A stretch of DNA of 64,000 nucleotides, from positions 1,800,001-1,864,000 of the forward strand of contig NZ_UGTV01000015.1 of assembly GCF_900454865.1 (NCBI RefSeq), written 5' to 3'. The translations under genes were made by a program, and so were the position numbers. Below are positions 57,085 through 64,000 of this stretch, one piece after another (position 1 is the first letter of the stretch; every line of letters begins with the position of its first letter). This DNA comes from Pasteurella canis. GTDB taxonomy: Bacteria > Pseudomonadota > Gammaproteobacteria > Enterobacterales > Pasteurellaceae. Under the pieces are notes generated by a model, which saw nothing but the letters and a program-made list of their open reading frames with translations, was not told where the DNA came from and ran no database searches.

Positions 57085-57525
57085 ATGCAAGAATTTATTC
57101 CAATGGCAAAAGACTTTGCCCAAAATCATACATTAATGGTATTGGCTTGGGTAATGGTATTTTTTACAGTCATTTATACTTTTATTAAAGACTTTACTTC
57201 TAAAGTGAAAGTGGTTACTAACGCAGAAGCGGTAAGTTTAATGAATAATCAAGATGCGGTTGTAGTGGATTTACGCTCAATAGACGAATTTGCTCATGGC
57301 CACATTATTAATAGTCTCAATATTTTACCAGCAGAAATTAAAAAGAATAATGTGGGTAAGATTAATCAACATAAAGACACACCTGTTATTTTAGTGTGTG
57401 CAACAGGTATGAGTGCAAGCACATCTGCTGATTTACTCGTTAAACAGGGTTTTAACCAAGTTTATACTTTAAAAGAGGGGATCTCGGGATGGCGCGCTGC
57501 AAATTTACCTTTAATTAAAAAATAA
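57085..57525 (+). CDS. yibN: Membrane-anchored rhodanese-like protein YibN
   Basis: The 146-residue protein has one N-terminal membrane segment (LMVLAWVMVFFTVIYTFI) and a rhodanese domain with VVVDLRSIDEFAHGHI and the active loop VCATGMSASTS containing the Cys. Sits before secB as in E. coli; the grxC gene that lies between them there is missing here. Exact substrate unknown. Confidence 0.88.
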   Translation: MQEFIPMAKDFAQNHTLMVLAWVMVFFTVIYTFIKDFTSKVKVVTNAEAVSLMNNQDAVVVDLRSIDEFAHGHIINSLNILPAEIKKNNVGKINQHKDTPVILVCATGMSASTSADLLVKQGFNQVYTLKEGISGWRAANLPLIKK

Positions 57526-57552
57526 AACTCATTAAATCATAAGGACTTAACA

Positions 57553-58065
57553 ATGACTGAAGAAAATAAAGCAGTAGAAAAAGAAGAACAAGAAGTTCAA
57601 CCTGTATTACAGATTCAACGTATTTATATCAAAGATGTATCGTTTGAGGCGCCAAATTTACCACATATTTTTCAACAAGACTGGGCACCTAAATTAGGTT
57701 TTGATTTAAGTACCGAAGCAAAACAAGTCGGTGACGATTTATATGAAGTTTGTTTAAACATTTCTGTTGAAACGACAATGGAAGGCACTGGTGATGTCGC
57801 ATTCATTTGTGAAGTCAAACAAGCTGGTGTGTTTACTATCAGTGGTCTAGAAGATATGCAAATGGCACATTGTTTAACTTCACAATGTCCAAGCATGTTA
57901 TTCCCATATGCGCGTGAATTGATTTCAAGTTTAGTTAATCGTGGAACATTCCCGGCATTGAATCTTTCTCCAGTGAATTTTGACGCATTGTTTATGGATT
58001 ATTTACAACGTCAAGAGCAACAAGCTGAACAAAACACTGAAGAAGAAAACAAAGAAGTTCATTAA
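57553..58065 (+). CDS. secB: Protein-export chaperone SecB
   Basis: SecB is the tetrameric cytosolic chaperone that keeps preproteins unfolded and hands them to SecA. The 170 residues include [28 protein letters not shown]-type strand ([13 protein letters not shown]) and the [31 protein letters not shown] signature. The acidic termini (EEQEVQP, EENKEVH) are somewhat longer than in E. coli. Start has AAGGACTTAAC in front. A strong terminator follows. Confidence 0.96.
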   Translation: MTEENKAVEKEEQEVQPVLQIQRIYIKDVSFEAPNLPHIFQQDWAPKLGFDLSTEAKQVGDDLYEVCLNISVETTMEGTGDVAFICEVKQAGVFTISGLEDMQMAHCLTSQCPSMLFPYARELISSLVNRGTFPALNLSPVNFDALFMDYLQRQEQQAEQNTEEENKEVH

Positions 58066-58073
58066 TCAATCTC

Positions 58074-58102
58074 TTTCGCTCTCGTTTCGAGAGCGAAATT
58101 TT
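58074..58102 (+). terminator. Terminator of yibN-secB
   Basis: TTTCGCTCTCG-TTT-CGAGAGCGAAA is a perfect 11-bp stem followed by TTTTA. Confidence 0.88.
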
Positions 58103-58171
58103 ATCACTTACTTTAGCTAAGATGATGTCTATTTTCCTCACTCAATTTCATAATTTTTCGGGAGTACAAGT

Positions 58172-59185
58172 ATGAATACAACTGTTGCCACTTCTCCAAT
58201 TACTGTGCTTGGTGCTGGTTCGTATGGTACCGCATTGGCTATTGCATTTTCTCGAAATGGATTTCCCACTTACCTCTGGGGTCACGATCCTGCTCATATG
58301 CAGCGTTTGAGTGAAGAGAGACAGAATAATGCTTTTTTACCTCATATCGATTTTCCTGAAGCATTGCATATTGAGGCAGACTTATCTAGTGCAATGAGCC
58401 GCTCCCGAGATTTATTAATTGTTGTCCCAAGCCATGTTTTTGGTGAGGTGATTGATAACATAAAACCTCATTTACGACCAGATCATCGTATTGCTTGGGC
58501 TACTAAAGGATTAGAACGTAATTCAGGGCGTTTATTGCAGGAGGTCATTGAGGAGAAACTTGGTACACAGTATCCATTAGCTGTACTATCAGGACCGACA
58601 TTTGCGAAAGAGCTTGCTGCGGGTTTGCCAACTGCAATTGCATTAGCATCTAATAACGAACAATTTGCTTTAGAGTTTCAAGCACGTATTCATTGTAGTA
58701 AGCATTTTCGAGTCTATATCAATCAAGATATGATAGGGGTGCAATTAGGTGGCGCGATTAAAAATGTGATTGCAATTAGTGCAGGGATGTCAGATGGGAT
58801 GGGATTTGGTGCTAACGCGAGAACCGCATTAATTACTCGTGGTATTGCTGAGATTAGCCGTTTAGGTGCTTCTTTAGGTGCAAATCCAAATACATTTATG
58901 GGGATGTCTGGATTAGGAGATTTAGTGTTGACTTGCACTGATGATCAATCGCGTAACCGTCGCTTTGGCATTATGCTTGGTCAGGGTTTTGCTGCACAAA
59001 CGGCAATGGATAATATTGGTCAAGTTGTAGAAGGTTTTTACAACGCAAAAGAAGCCTATTTACTTTCGCAGCGACAAGGTGTCGAAATGCCAATTACTGA
59101 ACAAGTTTATCAAGTCTTGTTCTGTGGAAAAAATGCACAAGAGGTTGCAGCAACGTTACTTGGGCGTGAGCGTAAAGTGGAATAA
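58172..59185 (+). CDS. gpsA: Glycerol-3-phosphate dehydrogenase [NAD(P)+]
   Basis: GpsA makes sn-glycerol-3-phosphate from dihydroxyacetone phosphate for phospholipid synthesis. The 337 residues begin with the nucleotide fold [21 protein letters not shown]. Next come the substrate region [19 protein letters not shown], the catalytic Lys in [15 protein letters not shown], and [22 protein letters not shown]. The ribosome site GGGAG is 7 bases before the ATG. Followed by cysE after 27 bases, as in E. coli. Confidence 0.96.
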   Translation: MNTTVATSPITVLGAGSYGTALAIAFSRNGFPTYLWGHDPAHMQRLSEERQNNAFLPHIDFPEALHIEADLSSAMSRSRDLLIVVPSHVFGEVIDNIKPHLRPDHRIAWATKGLERNSGRLLQEVIEEKLGTQYPLAVLSGPTFAKELAAGLPTAIALASNNEQFALEFQARIHCSKHFRVYINQDMIGVQLGGAIKNVIAISAGMSDGMGFGANARTALITRGIAEISRLGASLGANPNTFMGMSGLGDLVLTCTDDQSRNRRFGIMLGQGFAAQTAMDNIGQVVEGFYNAKEAYLLSQRQGVEMPITEQVYQVLFCGKNAQEVAATLLGRERKVE

Positions 59186-59212
59186 TTGAAGAAATAAAAC
59201 AAGGACAAAAGA

Positions 59213-59998
59213 ATGCCGTTAGAAGTGTGGGATCATATCCGTCAGGAGGCTAAAGAGCTCGTTGAAAATGAGCCTATTTTAGCCAGTTTTTTTCATGCGA
59301 CTATTTTAAAACATCATAATTTGGGGAATGCATTAAGTTATATCCTCGCAAACAAACTTGCTAATCCTATTATGCCAGCTATTGCATTGCGCGAGATCAT
59401 TGAAGAGGCTTATCAAGCCCAACCTGATATTATTGATAGTGCCGCTTGCGATATTCGTGCTGTACGTCAGCGAGATCCCGCAGTCGAATTATGGTCAACG
59501 CCATTGCTATATTTAAAAGGCTTTCATGCATTACAAAGTTATCGTATTACTCATTATTTGTGGCAGCAAAATCGTAAAGCATTAGCCGTTTATTTACAAA
59601 ACCAAATTTCAGTCGCATTTGATGTCGATATTCACCCAGCCGCAATAATTGGTTGTGGCATTATGTTTGATCATGCAACAGGTATCGTGATTGGTGAAAC
59701 TTCTATCGTTGAGAATGATGTTTCTATTTTGCAAGGTGTAACGCTTGGCGGTACGGGGAAAGAATGTGGTGATCGTCACCCTAAAGTGCGTGAAGGAGTA
59801 ATGATTGGTGCTGGTGCTAAAATTCTTGGTAATATTGAAGTGGGCAAATATGCAAAAATTGGTGCTAACTCAGTCGTTATCCAACCCGTGCCAGAATATA
59901 CTACTGCAGCTGGCGTACCTGCAAGGATTATTGGGCGGGATAAACAAGCAAAACCTGCTTTTGAAATGAATCAATACTTTAATGGTGATAATAATTAA
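59213..59998 (+). CDS. cysE: Serine O-acetyltransferase
   Basis: CysE transfers acetyl from acetyl-CoA to L-serine, the first step of cysteine synthesis, and is inhibited by cysteine. The 261 residues have the helical N-terminal domain and a left-handed beta-helix of hexapeptide repeats (IHPAAIIGCGIMFDHATGIVIG, VSILQGVTLGGTGKECGDRHP, IGAGAKILGNIEVG). Catalytic Asp and His are in the conserved positions (FDVDIHPAA, GDRHPK). Encoded directly after gpsA. Confidence 0.96.
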   Translation: MPLEVWDHIRQEAKELVENEPILASFFHATILKHHNLGNALSYILANKLANPIMPAIALREIIEEAYQAQPDIIDSAACDIRAVRQRDPAVELWSTPLLYLKGFHALQSYRITHYLWQQNRKALAVYLQNQISVAFDVDIHPAAIIGCGIMFDHATGIVIGETSIVENDVSILQGVTLGGTGKECGDRHPKVREGVMIGAGAKILGNIEVGKYAKIGANSVVIQPVPEYTTAAGVPARIIGRDKQAKPAFEMNQYFNGDNN

Positions 59999-60013
59999 TA
60001 ATACAATGATATG

Positions 60014-60041
60014 AAAGTGCGGTTTATTTTTGCACTTTTTT
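60014..60041 (+). terminator. Weak hairpin with one uptake signal between cysE and sdhL
   Basis: AAAGTGC pairs with GCACTTT around an 11-base loop, followed by TTT. The left arm is a full uptake signal; the right arm is only a partial one. Confidence 0.5.
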
Positions 60042-60061
60042 AGTCAACAAGAGTAAAAGAA

Positions 60062-60877
60062 ATGATTAATAAAGATACTAAACTCTGTATTTCCTTAGCA
60101 GGTAGACCGGGTAATTTTGGTACAAGGTTTCATAATTATTTATATGAAAAATTAGCACTTAATTATATCTATAAAGCATTTACAACAGCTGATATTGAGC
60201 ATGCGATAAAAGGTGTACGTGCATTAGGAATTCGTGGTTGTGCTGTCTCTATGCCTTTCAAAGAAAGCTGTATGCCCTTTATTGATGAAATATCTGAATC
60301 AGCTCAAGCGATTCAATCGGTCAATACTATTGTTAATGAGAATGGTTACTTGAAAGCATATAATACGGATTATATTGCAATTATAAAGTTGATTGAAAAA
60401 TATCAATTATCGCCTCAAGCGCATGTGCTTGTTCAAGGAAGTGGTGGAATGGCAAAAGCAGTTGTCGCTGCATTTAAACATAAAGGCTTTGAGCATGTTA
60501 GTATTTATTCACGTAATGAAATAACAGGCAAAATGCTTGCCAGCTTATATGGTTATCAATATCTGGATCAGTTGGTTAATCAAGTCGCAGATATTTTAGT
60601 TAATGCGACACCAATAGGTATGGAAGGTGGTAAGGAAGTGAATGAATTAGCATTTCCAGCATTTATTATAGAACAAGCAAAAGTTGTATTTGATGTTGTT
60701 GCTTCTCCAGAACAAACACCTTTAATTCAGTATGCAACTCAGCAGGGAAAACACACTATTTCTGGCGCAGAGGTTATTGTATTACAAGCTGTTGAGCAAT
60801 TTGAACTCTACACTCAACAACATCCTAATGAGCATCTTATTAAAGAAGCAGCAGAATTTGCTCGTCAATTAGTTTAA
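60062..60877 (+). CDS. Shikimate dehydrogenase-like protein (SdhL, HI0607 type)
   Basis: The 271-residue NAD(P)-binding enzyme has an AroE-like fold: CAVSMPFKESCMPFID with the catalytic Lys, AYNTDYIA with the Asp, the nucleotide motif VLVQGSGGMAKAVVAAF and LVNATPIGME. The shikimate-binding Ser pair at the N-terminus (LAGRPGNFGTRFHN here instead of GNPIAHSKSP) is different. This is the mark of the SdhL class, described from Haemophilus influenzae HI0607, which oxidises shikimate slowly. The main AroE is probably elsewhere. True substrate unknown. The gene also follows cysE in H. influenzae. Confidence 0.85.
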   Translation: MINKDTKLCISLAGRPGNFGTRFHNYLYEKLALNYIYKAFTTADIEHAIKGVRALGIRGCAVSMPFKESCMPFIDEISESAQAIQSVNTIVNENGYLKAYNTDYIAIIKLIEKYQLSPQAHVLVQGSGGMAKAVVAAFKHKGFEHVSIYSRNEITGKMLASLYGYQYLDQLVNQVADILVNATPIGMEGGKEVNELAFPAFIIEQAKVVFDVVASPEQTPLIQYATQQGKHTISGAEVIVLQAVEQFELYTQQHPNEHLIKEAAEFARQLV

Positions 60878-60902
60878 TTGAGTAAAGTATTTCTTTCTTT
60901 TT

Positions 60903-60935
60903 ATGACCATATTAAAAATATGGTCATTTTTCTTT
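60903..60935 (+). terminator. Terminator of sdhL
   Basis: ATGACCATATT-AAA-AATATGGTCAT is a perfect 11-bp stem followed by TTTTTCTTTTTTT. Confidence 0.88.
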
Positions 60936-61003
60936 TTTTAGCCTGAGATAAATAAAATATCAGTTTTTTCTTTTCTTTTTTTCATTCTGACGTTAATATG
61001 CGA

Positions 61004-61030
61004 ATCTTATTTTTTGAAGAAAAATAAGAT
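61004..61030. promoter_or_regulatory. A+T-rich palindrome before znuD, possible metalloregulator site
   Basis: ATCTTATTTTT and AAAAATAAGAT form an 11-base inverted repeat with a 5-base centre, 55 bases before the znuD ATG. It is not followed by a T-run on the coding side that would make it a clear terminator. A Zur or Fur-type site is possible; the match to known Zur boxes is not obvious. Confidence 0.35.
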
Positions 61031-61084
61031 GCTGTTTTTTTCTTGATATTCATTGTTTATTATTTTTACTGAGAAAAGATTTTT

Positions 61085-63535
61085 ATGAAAAACCAACGGG
61101 ATACCTATAATTTAAAACCAACTGCAATTTTTTTATCTACATTATTAGCAAGTAATTTGGCTTATTCAAATAACTTAAATAATGAAGTTATTTTACTTGA
61201 TGAAATTAGTGTGCAGGGACGAAATACAACAGTTTCTAGTGATCCACTATCTGGTGCGCCAAAACAAAATGATATAGTGGTGAGTAAAACAAAATTAAAA
61301 GCTAATTCAAGCACATTAGGTAATGCATTAGCTGGTGAATTGAGCGTTCATAGTAACCAATTTGGTGGCGGTGCTAGTGCCCCTATTATTCGGGGACAAG
61401 AGACGGTTCGTTTAAAAATTTTACAAAATGGTTCTGATGTGATTGATATGTCGCAACTCTCACCAGATCATGCAATCGGTGTGGATACATTATTGGCAGA
61501 GCAAGTTGAAATCGTACGAGGTGCTTCAACACTACTTTATGCCACAGCATCGCCAGCTGGAGTGATTAATGTTGTAGATAAACGAATCCCAACCAAACTG
61601 CCTGAAAAAGGTTATGAAATTGATTTGAGTACACGTTATAACACTAATAGCCATGAGAAATTAGGTACGGCAGGGATTACGGTTGGTCTTGGTGAACATA
61701 TTGCTTTACGATTTGAAGGACTTGGGCGTGATTCAAACGATTATCATGTGCCTTATTTTAAATCTGATAAAGTACTTAAGTATGCACCTGATACTTATAA
61801 TAAAACCAAAACTCATATGTTTGGGCTCTCTTTTATCGGCTCTAAGGGGTATATAGGTGCATCTTATAATGAGCGTGCGGAAAAATATGGTATTCCTGGG
61901 CATAATCATTTACATGATAGTTGTGGACCTCATATTTGGGGAGGAAATGCTAAAAATACTTATTATTTAAATTTATATCCACATTTGATGGGTGATGCTG
62001 ATTTAACAGAGCCACATAACTTTCACTGTGGTAGTAATCATGTACATGATTCAGGTTTTAGCCATGATCAGCCTTATGGTGTACCACATGATCATTCTAT
62101 GGCTGGTCCTTATGTGAAACTTAAGTCAAAGCGCTATGATATTCGTGCAGAATTAAAATCTCCACTAAAATATATTGAGAAAGCGCGTTTGAATTATTCA
62201 TCAACAGATTATTTCCATGATGAGCGTGATGGTGCAATACCTGTCAATTTATTTAAAGCAAAAGGATATAACCTACGTCTTGAATTATTCCATGAACCGT
62301 TTAACGGATTAACGGGTGTATGGGGGGTACAATACCAAGAACAAGTGAGTAGTGCGAATTTACCACGTGTCCCGAAATGTTCTCTACTTTATGAGATAGT
62401 GCCTTATGGTCAGAAACCCAAAATTCAGCCTCGCTGTGCCCCTAAAATTACGAATGAACAACGTAAATCAGGTTGGGTTCTACCAAAACATGAGTTACAA
62501 CAAGTTGGTTTTTTTGCAATGGAACAATTCCGTTGGAAAGATTTCTTATTTGAAGCGGGAATTAGAACAGAAAAACAAAAAATTGCGATTGAATATGATT
62601 TAGCTGCAATTGCAGATGCTAAAGGCCTTGCTGATGGTTCAAAATGTCTTCTCGCGATTTTATGTAATGGCAGTAATACGAGAAAACCAATAAGAAAAGT
62701 AAATGATCCTGATCTTTCACCTCGAACTGAGAGAGCCACATCGTATTCATTATCAACAACATGGTATTTAGCACCTGAATATTCATTAATGTTAACTTAT
62801 TCCCATAATGAGCGATCACCAACGGCCATGGAGCTCTATCACCATGGACGTAATTTAGCGACAAACTCATTTAAATATGGTAATAAAGATCTTAAAAAAG
62901 AAGTCTCAAATAATACGGAGATCAGTCTTGCTTATACAGGCGAAAAATTAAGTTACAATTTGGGTGTTTATTATTATCGTTTTAAAAATCGCATTTTTTC
63001 ACAGATTTTACGCCGAGAAGGAAACTTGACTCAAACTCGTTATACTCAATCTCAGGCAAAATATTATGGCGCAGAAGGACGTATTGATTATGCGATTACA
63101 CCTGAAACTACAGTTGGTATATTTGGTGATTATGTGCGTGGTAAATTATTTGACTTACCACCAACATACAAGCCCGATGATTTACATGTTAATTTGATTG
63201 CAACGCCACAGCCAGATCAAGATGCGCCTAGAGTACCGCCTGCACGTTTAGGGGTTCGTGCAAGTTCAGCATTGACAGATCATTTGTCAGGAACGATGGA
63301 ATATATTTATGTGTATAAACAACATAAAGTTGCACCAAGAGAAAATCAAACGGCTGCGCACAGTATGTTAAATGCAGGTTTAGAATATGCGAATAATTTA
63401 GCTGCAGTGAATTATCAATTCTTTATTCAAGGCAATAATTTATTGAATCGTCGTGTTTATTCACATTCGTCATTTCAATCTTTTGTTCCACAAATGGGAC
63501 GTAATTTTGTAATTGGTTTGAATGTGAATTTCTAA
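61085..63535 (+). CDS. znuD: TonB-dependent zinc receptor ZnuD
   Basis: The 816-residue outer-membrane receptor has a signal peptide (to about 28), TonB-box-like EISVQG (40-45), and a plug domain with GGGASAPIIRGQETVRLKIL and VEIVRGASTLLYATASPAG. A 22-strand barrel ends MGRNFVIGLNVNF. Long stretches match Neisseria ZnuD as I recall it (SPDHAI, YGIPGHNH against YGLPAHSH, DNLLN-type end). Residues about 268-340 form a His-rich loop with a dozen His and two Cys (GHNHLHDSCGPH, NFHCGSNHVHDS, PHDHS), the zinc-capturing region. Zinc, possibly haem, import is the expected role. The gene is a single unit with its own terminator. Confidence 0.9.
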   Translation: MKNQRDTYNLKPTAIFLSTLLASNLAYSNNLNNEVILLDEISVQGRNTTVSSDPLSGAPKQNDIVVSKTKLKANSSTLGNALAGELSVHSNQFGGGASAPIIRGQETVRLKILQNGSDVIDMSQLSPDHAIGVDTLLAEQVEIVRGASTLLYATASPAGVINVVDKRIPTKLPEKGYEIDLSTRYNTNSHEKLGTAGITVGLGEHIALRFEGLGRDSNDYHVPYFKSDKVLKYAPDTYNKTKTHMFGLSFIGSKGYIGASYNERAEKYGIPGHNHLHDSCGPHIWGGNAKNTYYLNLYPHLMGDADLTEPHNFHCGSNHVHDSGFSHDQPYGVPHDHSMAGPYVKLKSKRYDIRAELKSPLKYIEKARLNYSSTDYFHDERDGAIPVNLFKAKGYNLRLELFHEPFNGLTGVWGVQYQEQVSSANLPRVPKCSLLYEIVPYGQKPKIQPRCAPKITNEQRKSGWVLPKHELQQVGFFAMEQFRWKDFLFEAGIRTEKQKIAIEYDLAAIADAKGLADGSKCLLAILCNGSNTRKPIRKVNDPDLSPRTERATSYSLSTTWYLAPEYSLMLTYSHNERSPTAMELYHHGRNLATNSFKYGNKDLKKEVSNNTEISLAYTGEKLSYNLGVYYYRFKNRIFSQILRREGNLTQTRYTQSQAKYYGAEGRIDYAITPETTVGIFGDYVRGKLFDLPPTYKPDDLHVNLIATPQPDQDAPRVPPARLGVRASSALTDHLSGTMEYIYVYKQHKVAPRENQTAAHSMLNAGLEYANNLAAVNYQFFIQGNNLLNRRVYSHSSFQSFVPQMGRNFVIGLNVNF

Positions 63536-63550
63536 TCATTATTTCATGAG

Positions 63551-63583
63551 AAAAAAGCATCACTTAATAAGTGGTGCTTTTTT
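63551..63583. terminator. Bidirectional terminator between znuD and recQ
   Basis: AAAAAAGCATCACTT pairs with AAGTGGTGCTTTTTT (15 bp with one G-T pair, 3-base loop). It serves the convergent genes. Confidence 0.87.
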
Positions 63584-63616
63584 ATTTATATAAACGAATG
63601 ATGATAAATTGTATTT

Positions 63617-64000
63617 CTATTCTAATACGAGAGGAACACTATTCTTTTGACGTGTTTCTTTATGTGATTTGATAAGTTGTATAAAAGGTTGAGCAAAGCG
63701 TTCTAGTTTGATGGCACCTATACCATTTATCTCAAGCATTTCAGCTTTAGTAGTTGGTTGGTATTGAGCCATTTCTTGTAAAGTTGCATCATTAAATACA
63801 ATGTATGATGGAATATTTTCTTTATCGGCAATTTGTTTGCGTAAGAAGCGTAGACGAGCAAACAGATCTTTATCGTAATGATTATGGGCATTTTTTTGTG
63901 GTGCGATAGCTGCTTGTAATGAAGAGATACGAGGCATAGCAAGTTGAAGAGGTCGTTCACCACGTAAGAAAGGTTTTGCATTTTCTGTTAATTGTAATGT
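63617..64000 (-). CDS. recQ: ATP-dependent DNA helicase RecQ, C-terminal part (partial)
   Basis: The frame is open from the window edge to 63617 (127 residues). The end of the winged-helix region (LQLTENAKPFLRGERPLQL) is followed by a linker and an HRDC domain (DLFARLRFLRKQIADKENIP, YIVFNDATLQEMAQYQPTTK and MLEINGIGAIKLERFAQPF). This is the usual C-terminus of RecQ, which unwinds DNA in recombination and repair. An internal ATG at 63937 is not a start, because homology continues upstream of it. The helicase domains lie beyond the window. Confidence 0.9.
   Translation of the reverse strand, partial: TLQLTENAKPFLRGERPLQLAMPRISSLQAAIAPQKNAHNHYDKDLFARLRFLRKQIADKENIPSYIVFNDATLQEMAQYQPTTKAEMLEINGIGAIKLERFAQPFIQLIKSHKETRQKNSVPLVLE

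Overview
The window is chromosomal DNA of a Pasteurellaceae bacterium, most likely Pasteurella multocida or a close relative. Three observations support this. The 9-base uptake signal AAGTGCGGT (Haemophilus type) occurs throughout, often as inverted pairs acting as terminators. The DNA is A+T-rich. Gene neighbourhoods such as greB/tex, glpTQ-glpABC, secB-gpsA-cysE and the SdhL gene after cysE match this family. The species is inferred, not proven. I saw no rRNA, tRNA, phage, insertion sequence or CRISPR array.

Layout. 0-8.1 kb: end of a sulfide:quinone reductase-like flavoprotein, gyrB, an EamA transporter and a CydDC-like ABC exporter pair. 8.2-11.4 kb: a PEBP protein, then an array of five near-identical small genes (probably DUF596-like) bounded by 35-base direct repeats; this is the most unusual part of the window. 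11.4-19.6 kb: a DUF4153 membrane protein, a small remnant gene, a Gcr-type membrane protein, ridA, a split pabA / pabB-pabC set and yeiH. 19.7-29.4 kb: a PgtABC-like sensing system (response regulator, sensor kinase, periplasmic protein) divergent from an AfuABC-like hexose-phosphate ABC importer with two different ATPases. 29.5-34 kb: adhE divergent from satP across an FNR-like site, then a secreted esterase. 34-37.3 kb: greB, tex and yqfB.

37.6-42.3 kb: a four-gene cluster (YcaC-like hydrolase, XapX protein, YtcJ-like amidohydrolase, MFS exporter). It is richer in G+C than its surroundings and carries hybrid uptake signals, which suggests transfer from another Pasteurellaceae lineage. 42.7-53.8 kb: a glycerol-3-phosphate region. 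glpQ, a secreted propeller-like protein and glpT are divergent from glpABC, with two perfect CRP sites between them. glpR, a glpG lacking its start and glpE follow, interrupted by a short trimeric autotransporter gene. 53.9-64 kb: a HerA-like ATPase, dcuB, yibN-secB-gpsA-cysE-sdhL, a ZnuD-type zinc receptor and the 3' end of recQ.

Together the genes suit a host-associated facultative anaerobe. Mucosal phosphodiesters are cleaved by GlpQ. Glycerol-3-phosphate is imported by GlpT and oxidised anaerobically by GlpABC. Fumarate/succinate exchange uses DcuB, and acetyl-CoA is disposed of through AdhE and SatP. Sugar phosphates are probably imported by the Afu-like system and zinc is scavenged by ZnuD. 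Several start codons were moved from the longest open frame on ribosome-binding-site or family evidence; each case is explained in its entry.
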